A stretch of 64,000 nt of DNA from contig CM026387.1 of assembly GCA_014843695.1 (NCBI GenBank), positions 76,431,667 to 76,495,666 on the forward strand. Direction: 5' to 3'. The notes under the pieces were generated by a model, which searched no databases, had not been told where the DNA came from, and saw only the letters and a list, made by a program, of their open reading frames with translations. Position 1 is the first letter of the stretch, and every line of letters begins with the position of its first letter. Shown here in pieces: positions 11,596 through 22,413 of this stretch. Both the position numbers and the translations under genes were made by a program. The stretch is from Archivesica marissinica. Lineage: Eukaryota > Mollusca > Bivalvia > Venerida > Vesicomyidae.

Positions 11596-11763
11596 GAATC
11601 AGCCATATTAGATTTACCCACACCAAGGAATAACCGCATGGCTCTAATCTGAGACACCACCATACCGGAATAATAGTATACACCACCATACTCTGAAACC
11701 GTAACTTGTTATTGGCCATACAAGGGAAGTGAGTGTATATTTTAATACGTAAATTAGCTTATT

Positions 11764-13920
11764 ATGGGCTTGCTGAATCACCACACAATTGGTAAGAATG
11801 AAGTAGTGGGCTCAATATTCCTGGATCTTTCAAAAGCCTTTGCTCTGGTTGATCATTTTATCTTAATACGTAAATTAGCTTATTATGGGCTTGCTGAATC
11901 ATCACACAATTGGTTCTCCTTTTACTTAGCTGACGATTGTTTCTGGTGCTCGTTCTAATGCTGGACCGGTTGTTTCTGGTGTTCCTCAGGGGTCTGTCTT
12001 AGGACCCATTTTCTTTATAATCTATATCAATGATTTACCTATGGTTCTTACCAGTACAGTTGCAGACATGTTTGCTGTCGATACAATTATATCTGCCTCC
12101 GACCAATCTCTTGACACTCTTACTACTTCTTTATCTACTGATTTGATAAATGTTTATCATTCGTGTCTAGACAATCGTATGATTCTCAATACTTATACAA
12201 TTTATCTCTTCTAAATTGAAAGCTCATAGTGTTACTGGGTGTTACTGAGTGCTACTGGGTGCTACTGAGTGTTACTGAGTGTTACTGGGTGTTGCTGAGT
12301 GTTACTGGGTGTTACTGAGTGTTACTGGGTGTTACTGGGTGTTACTGAGTGTGTTACTGGGTGTTACTGAGTGTTACTGAGTGTTACTGGGTGTTACTGG
12401 GTGTTACTGGGTGTTACTGAGTGTGTTACTGAGTGTGTTACTGAGTATTACTGAGTGTTACTGGGTGTTACTGGGTGTTACTGAGTGTTACTGGGTGTTA
12501 CTGGGTGTTACTGGGTGTTACTGAGGTGTTACTGGGTGTTACTGAGTGTTACTGTGTGTTACTGGGTGTTACTGGGTGTTACTGAGCGCTACTGAGTGTT
12601 ACTGAGTGTTACTGGGTGTTACTGAGCGTTACTGAGTGTTACTGAGTGTTACTGGGTGTTACTGAGTGTTACTGGGTGTTATTGGGTGTTACTGGGTGTT
12701 ACTGAGCGCTACTGAGTGTTACTGAGTGCTACTGGGTGTTACTGAGCGTTACTGAGTGTTACTGAGTGTTACTGGGTGTTACTGAGTGTTACTGGGTGTT
12801 ATTGGGTGTTACTGGGTGTTACTGAGCGCTACTGAGTGTTACTGAGTGTTACTGAGTGTTACTGAGTGTTACTGGGTGTTACTGGGTGTTACTGAGCGTT
12901 ACTGAGTGTTACTGAGTGTTACTGGGTGTTACTGAGTATTACTGAGTGCTACTGAGTGTTACTGGGTGTTACTGAGTGTTACTGAGTGTTACTGGGTGTT
13001 ACTGGGTGTTACTGAGTGTTACTGGGTGTTACTGGGTGTTACTGAGTGTTACTGGGTGTTACTGGGTGTTACTGAGTGTTACTGGGTGTTACTGAGCGTT
13101 ACTGAGTGTTACTGGGTGTTACTGAGCGTTACTGAGTGTTACTGAGTGTTACTGGGTGTTACTGGGTGTTACTGAGCGCTACTGAGCGCTACTGAGTGTT
13201 ACTGAGTGTTACTGGGTGTTACTGGGTGTTACTGAGCGTTACTGAGTGTTACTGAGTGTTACTGGGTGTTACTGAGTATTACTGAGTGCTACTGAGTGTT
13301 ACTGGGTGTTACTGGGTGTTACTGAGCGCTACTGAGTGTTACTGAGTGTTACTGAGTGTTACTGAGTGTTACTGAGCGTTACTGAGTGTTACTGGGTGTT
13401 ACTGAGTGTTATTGAGTGTTACTGAGTGCTACTGAGTGTTACTGAGTGTTACTGAGTGTGCTCCTGGAGTAATATTGAACAACACCATCATACATCCGAG
13501 TTCTGCTGAACGGCTACTTGGAGTCACGATCGACAACACACTACCCTAGGATACACATACTGACAATGTTCTCAAAAAGTGTAATTCTTATTTATATTTA
13601 CTCTCTCGTATAAAATATATCTCTTTATTGTCAATCGCAAACTCTTCTACAATGCTTATATATTGCCTCACTTAGACTTTTGTTGTGTAATTTGCGGTAA
13701 CTGCAACTCATCTTTAGAAGATAAACTAGTTCGGTTCCAAAAGAGAGCAGCTAGACTAATTCTAGATCAGGAGTTCAACACGCCATCGCAATTATTATTC
13801 TCCCAACTAAAATGGATGACCTTTCCATAACGAGTTATATATATATATCAGAAGGCTATACAAATGTATAAAACATTACATGGAGCTGCTCCAGAATTTG
13901 CATTTACATTTTCAGGATCA
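11764..13920 (+). pseudogene. Reverse transcriptase pseudogene of the LINE
   Basis: Visible RT blocks are FLDLSKAF...VDH with KLAYYGL (11819-11893), then after a frameshift near 11930 [20 protein letters not shown] (about 11975-12035). The catalytic box reads FAVD instead of FADD (near 12070), so the active site is lost. A 121-bp piece encoding the KLAYYGL part is present twice (from 11742 and from 11863). After the array the C-terminal part shows ERLLGVTID and FQKRAARLILDQ (near 13730-13770) with frame changes and stops. Family assignment is from general RT motifs; the clade is uncertain. Confidence 0.8.
12229..13460. repeat. Minisatellite, 10-bp unit, inside the LINE
   Basis: About 123 copies of GTGTTACTGG / GTGTTACTGA with occasional GCGCTACTGA and two 12-bp steps. 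The array starts after CTCATA in the RT frame and the RT frame resumes at CTCCTGGAGT. It therefore expanded within, or inserted into, the LINE coding region. The exact 10-bp period is close to one helical turn. Confidence 0.95.
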
Positions 13921-14058
13921 CCATTTTGGAAATTTATTGGCTCACCCAATTCAAATTGCTCCAATTAACTTTTGTTAAATGAGGTCTCTCGTAAAATAAA
14001 TTCTTTATTATTATTAGTAGTATTATTATTATTATCATTATTATTGTTGTTGTAATTA

Positions 14059-14293
14059 GTTTATACAAATTTATTTTAGCTCGATTGCGAAACAAGTTCT
14101 TATAACTTATATCAATCACTCTCGAGACCTCATTCCTGATGGAATCCATCGCCACGAGGGAGAGAGAAGAGGCAACGTGGAAATTATATGCCTTGCCTAA
14201 GGGCACAATCGTAACGGCTCCAGCAGGGCTCGAACTCCGGACCTTTTGCACCTGAAGCGAACGCGCATCCACTGCGCTATCACGACTTCCACA
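14059..14293 (-). mobile_element. tRNA-derived SINE (SINE-C), copy 3, perfect target duplication
   Basis: Bounded by a perfect 13-bp duplication GTTGTTGTAATTA (14046-14058 and 14294-14306). The insertion is just past the ATT-rich tail of the upstream LINE. The copy runs from the AATTTATTTTAGCTC tail (left) to the tRNA head GTGGAAGTCGTGATAGCGCA (reversed, right). It is the best-bounded SINE-C in the window. Confidence 0.93.
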
Positions 14294-14344
14294 GTTGTTG
14301 TAATTATCTTCACACGGTACATCACACAGTTACATGATCAAAGT

Positions 14345-15118
14345 GAATATTGAGTGATCAGTAATACCTGATCTACTGTTTATATTGAGTGGTCAGTAAT
14401 ACCTGATCTACTGTTTATATTGAGTGGTCAGTAATACCTGATCTACTGTTTATATTGAGTGGTCAGTAATACCTGATCTACTGTTTATATTGAGTGGTCA
14501 GTAATACATGATCTACTGTTTATATTGAGTGGTCAGTAATACCTGATCTACTGTTTATATTGAGTGGTCAGTAATACATGATCTACTGTTTATATTGAGT
14601 GGTCAGTAATACAATCTACTTAAACAAACAAAAATAGATGAGTGGTCAGTAATACCTGATCTACTGTTTATATTGAGTGGTCAGTAATACCTGATCTACT
14701 GTTTATATTGAGTGGTCAGTAATACATGATCTACTGTTTATATTGAGTGGTCAGTAATACCTGATCTACTGTTTATATTGAGTGGTCAGTAATACCTGAT
14801 CTACTGTTTATATTGAGTGGTCAGTTTGTATACAATGTACTTAACCCGGCGCGATATACCTGAACTGTGCTGATGCACCGTTAAACCAAATAAAATAGAA
14901 ATAGAAATAGATGAGTGGTCAGTAATACCTGATCTACTGTTTATATTGAGTGGTCAGTAATACATGATCTACTGTTTATATTGAGTGGTCAGTAATACCT
15001 GATCTACTGTTTATATTGAGTGGTCAGTAATACATGATCTACTGTTTATATTGAGTGGTCAGTAATACCTGATCTACTGTTTATATTGAGTGGTCAGTAA
15101 TACCTGGTCTACTGTTTA
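14345..15118. repeat. Minisatellite, 35-bp unit, with two interruptions
   Basis: About 20 units of TTATATTGAGTGGTCAGTAA plus TACCTGATCTACTGT. Two units are interrupted, at about 14612-14640 and 14826-14911. Both interruptions end in AAATAGATGAGTGG. The longer one contains ACTTAACCCGGCGCGATATA and reads like the 3' tail of a dispersed element. The shorter looks like the same insert with an internal deletion, so one insertion was probably copied along with the array. Confidence 0.93.
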
Positions 15119-15195
15119 TTAGCTGTGACGTACGTGGTACCATAACCGCATTGATCTATGATAGACTGTCACGAAACACAATACTGCAATCTACC

Positions 15196-15365
15196 ACTGG
15201 TCAATATCCTCAGTGGTCGAACGGCTCGGTTAAAATAGTTGATTTCACCGCTGTACGTTCGAATCCCGCTGCTGGGTATCGAATTTGTTATATATGAGGA
15301 AGCTGTCCAGTTGGCTTGTGGGGTGTTGTTTGTTCTACCCGGGTGGGCATCCGTGCCTGAAATGC
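15196..15365 (+). mobile_element. SINE-E, 5' part (tRNA head and body)
   Basis: tRNA-like head CCTCAGTGGTCGAACGG (from about 15208) with box B GTTCGAATCCC at 15257-15267. The body TATGAGGAAGCTGTCCAG is shared with 40107-40206. The 3' end of this SINE lies beyond the 28-bp array, at 16156-16235. Confidence 0.75.
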
Positions 15366-16155
15366 TCAGAGAGACACTACGAGTCGTCCTCCATCAGAGA
15401 GAGACACAACGAGTCGTCCTCCATCAGAGAGACACAACGAGTCGTCCTCCATCAGAGAGACACAACGAGTAGACTTCCATCAGAGAGACACAACGAGTCG
15501 TCCTCCATCAGAGAGACACAACGAGTCGTCCTCCATCAGAGAGACACAACGAGTCGTCCTCCATCAGAGAGACACAACGAGTCGTCCTCCATCAGAGAGA
15601 CACAACGAGTCGTCCTCCATCAGAGAGACACAACGAGTCGTCCTCCATCAGAGAGACACAACGAGTCGTCCTCCATCAGAGAGACACAACGAGTCGTCCT
15701 CCATCAGATAGACGCAACGAGTCGTCCTCCATCAGAGAGACACAACGAGTCATCCGCCATCAGAGAGACACAACGAGTCGTCCTCCATCAGAGAGACACA
15801 ACGAGTCGTCCTCCATCAGAGAGACACAACGAGTCGTCCTCCATCAGATAGACACAACGAGTCGTCCTCCATCAGAGAGACACAACGAGTCGTCCTCCAT
15901 CAGAGAGACACAACGAGTCGTCCTCCATCAGAGAGACACAACGAGTCGTCCTCCATCAGAGAGACAAAATGAGTCGTCCTCCATCAGAGAGACACAACGA
16001 GTCGTCCTCCATCAGAGAGACACAACGAGTCGTCCTCCATCAGAGAGACACAACGAGTCGTCCTCCATCAGAGAGACAAAATGAGTCGTCCTCCATCAGA
16101 GAGACACAACGATTTGTCCTCCACCAGAGAGACACAGCGAGTCGTTCTCCATCAG
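15366..16155. repeat. Minisatellite, 28-bp unit, expanded inside SINE-E
   Basis: About 28 units of GAGAGACACAACGAGTCGTC plus CTCCATCA. The first unit joins the SINE body (GCCTGAAATGCTCAGAGAGA) without a break, and after the last unit the SINE tail continues. All three + frames stay open for long runs because 28 steps the frame and no frame has a stop. The products (HNESSSIRET and similar) are not proteins. Confidence 0.93.
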
Positions 16156-16235
16156 TAATAAAGATTGAGAGTCGCCATTATGACCTAAGCGTTGGTGCAA
16201 CTTTACCCCCCCCCCCCCAAACAAACGAAACAACT
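16156..16235 (+). mobile_element. SINE-E, 3' tail after the array
   Basis: GAGTCGCCATTATGACCTAA then GCGTTGGTGCAACTTTA, a run of 13 C, and AAACAAACG. It matches the tail at 11539-11590. It completes the SINE-E copy that starts at 15196. Confidence 0.7.
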
Positions 16236-16988
16236 GCAATGGGTAAGCCTTTAGTAGATGCAGATGTGAACTCGTTAAAAGCCTGCTCGCATCTTCCGAT
16301 CAACATAATAAAAAAAAATTATACATATTTGCATACATTAAGTAATTCACCAACTGTGTTTGATATCTTTAGCATTTCAGTGGCATAAACCATCAACATT
16401 AACAATGAAGTCATCAATTTCTCCACAACTGCTGTTAAAGTCTTCGAAATATTCATAAGGCCTATAATCTGATACTCGTAACTCATACTCGCTTGCTAAG
16501 AATTGTCAAATAATGCATGGTCATCAAACGAACAGGAAGGTTGTAAAACAACAAATACAGTATGTTCGTTTATATTTCCAATATTTCATTTCTTCTGATA
16601 CCACATCCACTGTGAAGAGGTATTCAAATCAACCTGGAACACAGCAAGAATATTCAAAATATAACTTTTCACATAGCCAGTGCGTGTGAACTTACGTCAC
16701 TGTATTCCTCCGCCAAACAATACAGTATACCAACCTTCAGTTTGCAATGACCTGAATTCTTATACCACATCTTTTCTACACATCAACTAGTCTGAAGTCT
16801 TCTCAAGTCACATAATTTCTCCAACAAAAACACAAAAACTATACACTGCCTGTCTTGAAAATGCATTTTGACAAAAAGAAAAATGTACTATATTAGTTAT
16901 TCGGACTATATTCGACCGCGGATACACTTCTGCCTATTTACGTATATACAACCAGAAGAGTTTTCTGAGGGAAGATAGCAGAAGCATG
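16236..16988. other. Unannotated sequence
   Basis: No repeat, RNA gene or domain recognised. Open frames are short. Confidence 0.45.
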
Positions 16989-17234
16989 GCTGTCCGATTA
17001 GCGCAGTGGTTAGCGCGCTCGCTTCTCACCAATGCAACCCGGGTTCGATCCTCGGATCGGGATGTATGTGAGATGGTACGATGGTCGCCAGATCGGACAG
17101 GTGGGTTTTCTCCGGGTACTCCGGTTTCCTCTCACACGAATGACCACATATACGCTTTCATCCGCGCCAACGAGAGTGATTAATATAAGTTGTTAGCACT
17201 TGCTTCGCAATCGTTGTAAAATAAATAAAGTTTT
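16989..17234 (+). mobile_element. tRNA-derived SINE (SINE-G), copy 1
   Basis: Box A TAGCGCAGTGG (16999-17009) is a perfect consensus, and box B GGTTCGATCCT is at 17042-17052. The body holds GGGTTTTCTCCGGGTACTCC and the 3' tail GATTAATATAAGTTGTTAGC then ACTTGCTTCGCAATCG. It ends in AAATAAATAAAG. A short flanking repeat AGCATG is present (16983-16988 and 17235-17240). The 3' tail is shared with SINE-C. Confidence 0.88.
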
Positions 17235-17417
17235 AGCATGAAATAAGTGTAAACTTTCATTTTTAGCCAAAGAACAACCTTCAAAACAATCATTTAAGTC
17301 AAATATATTAAAATCAGAACACATATTATGATTTCCGTGGATGTTCGCACATAGCCACCGAACCATTGCTAGTTACAGTGTCCATATATAATATAAAGAA
17401 GGTGCTTTTTATGTGAT

Positions 17418-17484
<67 letters not shown>

Positions 17485-17842
17485 CTCGCTCTGTACAATG
17501 CCGACGTTCTGTAAAACAGTTTTCCTGCGTAATATACCAAGTCAGCAATCTTTGTAAGGAATTTCACATGAGTTACCATAGTAACACCCAATTGAAATTA
17601 AAAATGACTGTCACTCTTGTGGTGTTTGTTATCAGACATAATTTGTCGGGAACATCCTGTAATACGGTTTCCGTTAATGTATTCAAATTGGGAAATTGCT
17701 TTTTAATGGCCCACGGCTAGATAATATAACAATAGCTGCATGCTCCTTCGCATACAAATCTGCCAATGACCGCTTGTTCATGCAGGGTTTGTTTCAAGCA
17801 CATACATACCCAGTTTCAATACAAATGACTTAACTACAATGT
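17235..17842. other. Unannotated sequence with a (TC)n microsatellite
   Basis: A pure TC run lies at about 17420-17481, then two CGCTCT steps. It is polypyrimidine on +. About 17683-17730 resembles 30075-30120 (GGGAAATTGCTTTTTAATGG versus a related stretch), which suggests another unclassified dispersed repeat. The rest shows nothing. Confidence 0.6.
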
Positions 17843-18078
17843 GTATTTTTACGTTTATTTATCGTCGCTACCGGTTGACCATATGAGCAACGCCTCCTGA
17901 AGAGATTAAGTATTTTAGAGTTTGGAGGATAGTGCAATGATACAGACAGAGACTCATTCCAGATTCTCTTTCATCTGAGATACTGTTAATTTTATTAGGG
18001 TCAAACTGGGGATCGAACCTGCGACCCTTAGATTCCCAGTACATCGTGCTAACAACTGGAATACGTATTCGTCTGTAG
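17843..18078 (-). mobile_element. SINE-D, copy 3, internal deletion
   Basis: Flanked by CTACAATGT (17834-17842 and 18079-18087). Relative to the other SINE-D copies it lacks the middle of the body (the CTCTGGTTCTTTTACGTGCA region). Head and tail are kept. It lies head-to-head with the next SINE-D. Confidence 0.9.
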
Positions 18079-18130
18079 CTACAATGTTTTGGAAGCTCCT
18101 GTATAAATACAGGCGTGTAACGGGAACGAT

Positions 18131-18420
18131 TACAGACGGATCTGTAGTCCAGTGGTAACAAGCTGGATTGGTAATCCAGGGATCGCCGGTTCGATCCCCG
18201 TCTGACACTAATAAAATTAACAGTCTTTCAGATGGGACTTTAAACCGAGGGCTCGTGTCGGTGTTGTACGCTGTGCACGTAAAAGAACCAGAGTAAACTC
18301 TGGAATGGATCTCTGTATGTATCATTGCACTATCCTCCAACAATCTAAAAATGACTAATCTCTTCAGGAGGCGTTGCTCGTATGGGCAACCGGTAGCGAC
18401 GATAAATAAACGTAAAACAT
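18131..18420 (+). mobile_element. tRNA-derived SINE (SINE-D), copy 4, best preserved
   Basis: A perfect 9-bp duplication GGGAACGAT flanks it (18122-18130 and 18421-18429). Box A TAGTCCAGTGG is at 18145-18155 and box B GGTTCGATCCC at 18188-18198. The tRNA-like head is followed by a body of about 170 bp and the tail GGTAGCGACGATAAATAAAC. It could be a reference copy for the family and keeps an intact-looking pol III promoter. Confidence 0.93.
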
Positions 18421-19096
18421 GGGAACGATCATGTTTCCTTCACTGCTTATCAAACGTAATGTATCTCAATTAAAAACACATCACGAGTACTAGCATTTAG
18501 ATGTGTAGTATCTCTCTGTAATTCATGCAAATGGATTGTAGAATTGCTAAAGTAACATCCGTTGAACATTTTGTAAATTCGATAAAGACAACTTTCATAG
18601 ACACGTTGATCAGTTAATTTGACCACAATCATTGATCAACATGTTTCGTCATTAAATAGCATTTTTTACATATCATTATGCAGTCAGCTGCAAATACTAG
18701 CACGATTAGTTACTGTCCTATCGATGATACGGCCCTCAAAGACCGTTGTACCAGAAGTAAGTTTATTTGCCAACGAAAGAGATACTATTTGCATCGTGTT
18801 AGAAAACAGTTGGTTACCCTTAATATATTTTTGTCAATACATATAAGTAATGTTAGTCTGGGAACAGGCGTCGATATAGTTTGCCTGGTCAGTCATATAA
18901 ATATATTTTAACACAGATACCATTAATTGAGCTGTATTGAGTTTCTGATAATATCAACATTTCATTTTGCCAGAAGGAAATATGGGAAAAATCATCGACA
19001 GACTGGAACCCAAGCTAAAGTAATGTGTCCACTGACATCATGTTGTTCCTGTAAAACAGTGTACACAGCCTGATACCGATATAATAGATACACCAC
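18421..19096. other. Unannotated sequence
   Basis: No supported gene. Several 60-77-codon open frames overlap each other without coding character. Confidence 0.45.
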
Positions 19097-19397
19097 CATG
19101 TTTCACTGATAATGTTGATATTAAATTATCATGCATGTTTCACTGATAATGTTGATATTAAATGATCATGCATGTTTCACTGATAATGTTGATATGAAAC
19201 TATCCATATCTGTTTCACTGATAATGTTGATATGCAACTAACCATATATGCTTCACTGATAATGTTGATATGAAATTAGCATGCATGTTTCACTGATAAT
19301 GTTGATATGCAACTAACCATATATGTTTCACTGATAATGTTGATATGCAATTATCATGCATGTTTCGCTGATAATGTTGATATGAAATTATCATGCA
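19097..19397. repeat. Tandem array, 37-bp unit
   Basis: Eight units of CATGTTTCACTGATAATGTT plus GATATGAAATTATCATG, with CAACTAACCATAT as the alternate end. The unit contains the partial palindrome ATCATGCATG at its join. Confidence 0.9.
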
Positions 19398-19419
19398 TAT
19401 TGACTCCGATGACAAACAA

Positions 19420-19575
19420 ACGTTTGGATGATCGCTATATGAAATCCTACTTTCAATTTGGAAACTGTTTATTGGTTGAATGTTAGTGTTCGAATGTATT
19501 CGGCAGAATTTGTGGTAGCACTGCATTTATACGGGGAAAATGCATTTTATTTGCTTTTTGCGATGTAATGTCGCT
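19420..19575. mobile_element. TTAA-flanked MITE, right half only (relative of 24514-24994)
   Basis: ATATGAAATCCTACTTTCAA and GTTAGTGTTCGAATGTATTC match the element at 24.8-25.0 kb. The right end GATGTAATGTCGCT is followed by TTAA (19576-19579). The left inverted end is not found, so the copy is truncated. The 37-bp array lies where the left half would be. Confidence 0.6.
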
Positions 19576-19782
19576 TTAAATACTGGAAATGAAAGTATGG
19601 CTCGCTTTAATGATGCAGACAAAGTACCGCGATATTATAGTCAATCAAACTATGCTGCACAATATTTCTCCAGGACAACTAGCCATTAATGTCTCCAACC
19701 TCTTCGTACAGTTAGAATGATATCTCCTCACTTGAATGTTATCTATTTAAGAGGAGAGATATCTTTCGATTTAGATATATTA

Positions 19783-19825
<43 letters not shown>

Positions 19826-19829
<4 letters not shown>

Positions 19830-20698
19830 CACTAACAATAGATATATCTAACCATAGAACAATAGAGCGATATCTCCTATAAATAAATATAATATATATC
19901 TTTATTTATAGGAGATATCGCTCTATGGTTAGATATATATATATATCTTTATTTATAGGAGATATTGCTTTATGGTTAGAGATATCTATATATATATATA
20001 TTTATTTATAGGAGATATCGCTCTATGGTTAGAGATATCTATATATATATCTTTATTTATTTGAGATATTGCTCTATGGTTAGAGATATCTATATATATA
20101 TATATCTTTATTTATAGGAGATATTGCTCTATGGTTAGAGATATCTATATATATATATCTTTATTTATAGGAGATATTGCTCTATGGTTAGAGATATCTA
20201 TATATATATCTTTATTTATAGGAGATATTGCTCTATGGTTAGAGATATCTATATATATATATATTTATTTATAGGAGATATCGCTCTATGGTTAGAGATA
20301 TCTATATATATATATATTTATTTATAGGAGATATCGCTCTATGGTTAGAGATATCTATATATATATATATATATATATATCTTTATTTATAGGAGATATT
20401 GCTCTATGGTTAGAGATATCTATATATATATATATTTATTTATAGGAGATATCGCTCTATGGTTAGAGATATCTATATATATATCTTTATTTATAGGAGA
20501 TATTGCTCTATGGTTAGAGATATCTATATATATATATATCTTTATTTATAGGAGATATTGCTCTATGGTTAGAGATATCTATATATATATATCTTTATTT
20601 ATAGGAGATATTGCTCTATGGTTAGAGATATCTATATATATATCTTTATTTATAGGAGATATTGCTCTATGGTTAGAGATATCTCTTGTTAGTGCAAA
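19826..20698. repeat. Tandem array (about 50-60-bp unit) bounded by 32-bp inverted ends
   Basis: About 14 units of TTTATTTATAGGAGATAT, YGCTCTATGGTTAGAGATAT and a variable TA run. The first unit at 19840-19895 is in the opposite orientation. The outer edges are inverted repeats: 19826-19857 starts TTTGCACTAACA and 20667-20698 ends TGTTAGTGCAAA, agreeing at 30 of 32 positions. A long TA run lies just outside at 19782-19825. The frame 20406-20717 is an array by-product. Confidence 0.88.
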
Positions 20699-20952
20699 AA
20701 CATTGTTAAGCAATTGATATTGAATTCCTCTCTAAAAAGATGAATATTCCCTGCAGAAAAGATGTCACAATCTGCAACAAAATAGCACACTTTATGAACT
20801 ACTTGTTTTTACTGATTGTGAATGATAGGTTTGTGAATATCCTGGCACTACAGACTACTGGCATGGCATAATCTTGCAAAACATGTGATGTTGGCATGTC
20901 ACAGATGCGATCATGTCATTGATATATATATAGGCTCCAGTGAAACACGAAT

Positions 20953-21069
20953 TATTATTGTTAAATTAATAATAATAATAATGATAAATATAATAATAAT
21001 AATAATAATGATAAATATAATAATAATAATAATAATAGAAGAAGCAGCTGAAGAATAATAATAAGAAGA
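20953..21069. repeat. AAT/ATG-rich simple sequence
   Basis: Runs of AATAATAATAATG and AAGAAG/ATGATG steps lead directly into the purine-rich array. The stretch at 20699-20952 before it holds nothing recognisable. Confidence 0.85.
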
Positions 21070-22138
21070 AGATGATGATGATGATGATTATGAGGATGAT
21101 GAGGATACTGTGGTTGAGGACGATGATGAGGATGATGCTATTTGAGGAGGGGGAGGAGGATAATGTGGTTGAGGACGACGATGAGGATGATGCTATTTGA
21201 GGAGGGGGAGGAGGATAATGTGGTTGAGGACGATGATGAGGATGATGCTATTTGAGGAGGGGGAGGAGGATAATGTGGTTGAGGACGACGATGAGGATGA
21301 TGCTATTTGAGGAGGGGGAGGAGGATAATGTGGTTGAGGACGATGAGGAGGATGATATTTGAGGAGGGTGAGGATAATGTGGTTGAGGACGACGATGAGG
21401 ATGATGCTATTTGAGGAGGGGGGAGGATAATGTGGTTGAGGACGACGATGAGGATGATGTTATTTGAGGAGGGGGAGGAGGATAATGTGGTTGAGGACGA
21501 TGAGGATGATGATATTTGAGGAGGGTGATGATAATGTGGTTGAGGGTGATCATGAGAATGAGGATATTTGAGGAGGGTGATGATAATGTGGTTGAGGGTG
21601 ATCATGAGAATGAGGATATTTGAGGAGGGTGATGATAATGTGGTTGAGGGTGATCATGAGAATGAGGATATTTGAGGAGGGTGATGATAATGTGGTTGAG
21701 GGTGATCATGAGAATGAGGATATTTGAGGAGGGTGATGATAATGTGGTTGAGGGTGATCATGAGAATGAGGATATTTGAGGAGGGTGATGATAATGTGGT
21801 TGAGGGTGATCATGAGAATGAGGATATTTGAGGAGGGTGATGATAATGTGGTTGAGGGTGATCATGAGAATGAGGATATTTGAGGAGGGTGATGATAATG
21901 TGGTTGAGGGTGATCATGAGAATGAGGATATTTGAGGAGGGTGATGATAATGTGGTTGAGGGTGATCATGAGAATGAGGATATTTGAGGAGGGTGATGAT
22001 AATGTGGTTGAGGGTGATCATGAGAATGAGGATATTTGAGGAGGGTGATGATAATGTGGTTGAGGGTGATCATGAGAATGAGGATATTTGAGGAGGGTGA
22101 TGATAATGTGGTTGAGGGTGATCATGAGAATGAGGAGG
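21070..22138. repeat. Purine-rich tandem array, two unit types (about 54 and 52 bp)
   Basis: The left part (to about 21530) has units with GAGGAGGGGGAGGAGGATAA then TGTGGTTGAGGACGACGATG. The right part (about 21530-22138) has near-identical 52-bp units GAGGATATTTGAGGAGGGTG then ATGATAATGTGGTTGAGGGT. The + strand is very poor in C. The sharp change of unit type marks two rounds of amplification. Confidence 0.93.
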
Positions 22139-22223
22139 ATTAAATGCGTAGAATTATATATGTCATATTCAAACGGATAGAAGATTTGAAACAATCTTAA
22201 GCTCTACACCAGACAACACCTTT

Positions 22224-22413
22224 AGTTTATACAAATTTATTTTAGCTCGGAAACAAGTTCTTACAACTTATATTAATAACTCTCGAGGCCTCATTCCTGA
22301 TGGATCCATCGCCACGAAGGAGAGAGAAAAGGCAACGTGGAATAATTTAAATGCCTTGCCTAAGGGCACACTCGTAATGTCTCCAGCGCGGCTCGAACTC
22401 CGAACCTGAAGCG
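22224..22413 (-). mobile_element. SINE-C, copy 4, degraded
   Basis: Tail ACAAATTTATTTTAGCTCG at the left and the body match other copies. On the - strand the tRNA head before box B is lost (the right edge stops after GAACCTGAAGCGAAC). The motif CACCAGACAACAC of the next array already appears to its left (22206-22219), so the SINE landed in or beside the founding unit of that array. Confidence 0.8.

Larger units (their letters stand above)
11742..14045 (+). mobile_element. Non-LTR retrotransposon (Jockey/CR1-type), 3' part, split by a 10-bp array
   Basis: A 5'-truncated LINE carries reverse-transcriptase motifs (11764-12215). It is interrupted by an array (12229-13460), resumes with C-terminal sequence (13461-13920) and ends in a short 3' UTR. 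The terminal stretch TTAACTTTTGTTAAATGAGG then CTCTCGTAAAATAAA (13967-14003) leads into an ATT-rich microsatellite. The same 3' end recurs alone at 44929-44962, which defines the family tail. Confidence 0.8.

Noticed and set aside
14345..15118. CRISPR-like array (35-bp repeat)
   Set aside because: Units are contiguous with no unique spacers, the genome is eukaryotic, and no cas genes are present. The same holds for all other arrays.
16989..17060. Functional tRNA gene
   Set aside because: Boxes A and B are good, but a long shared non-tRNA body follows and the same unit recurs at 25.9 kb, so it is a SINE head. The same applies to the SINE-A, -C, -D, -F and -H heads.
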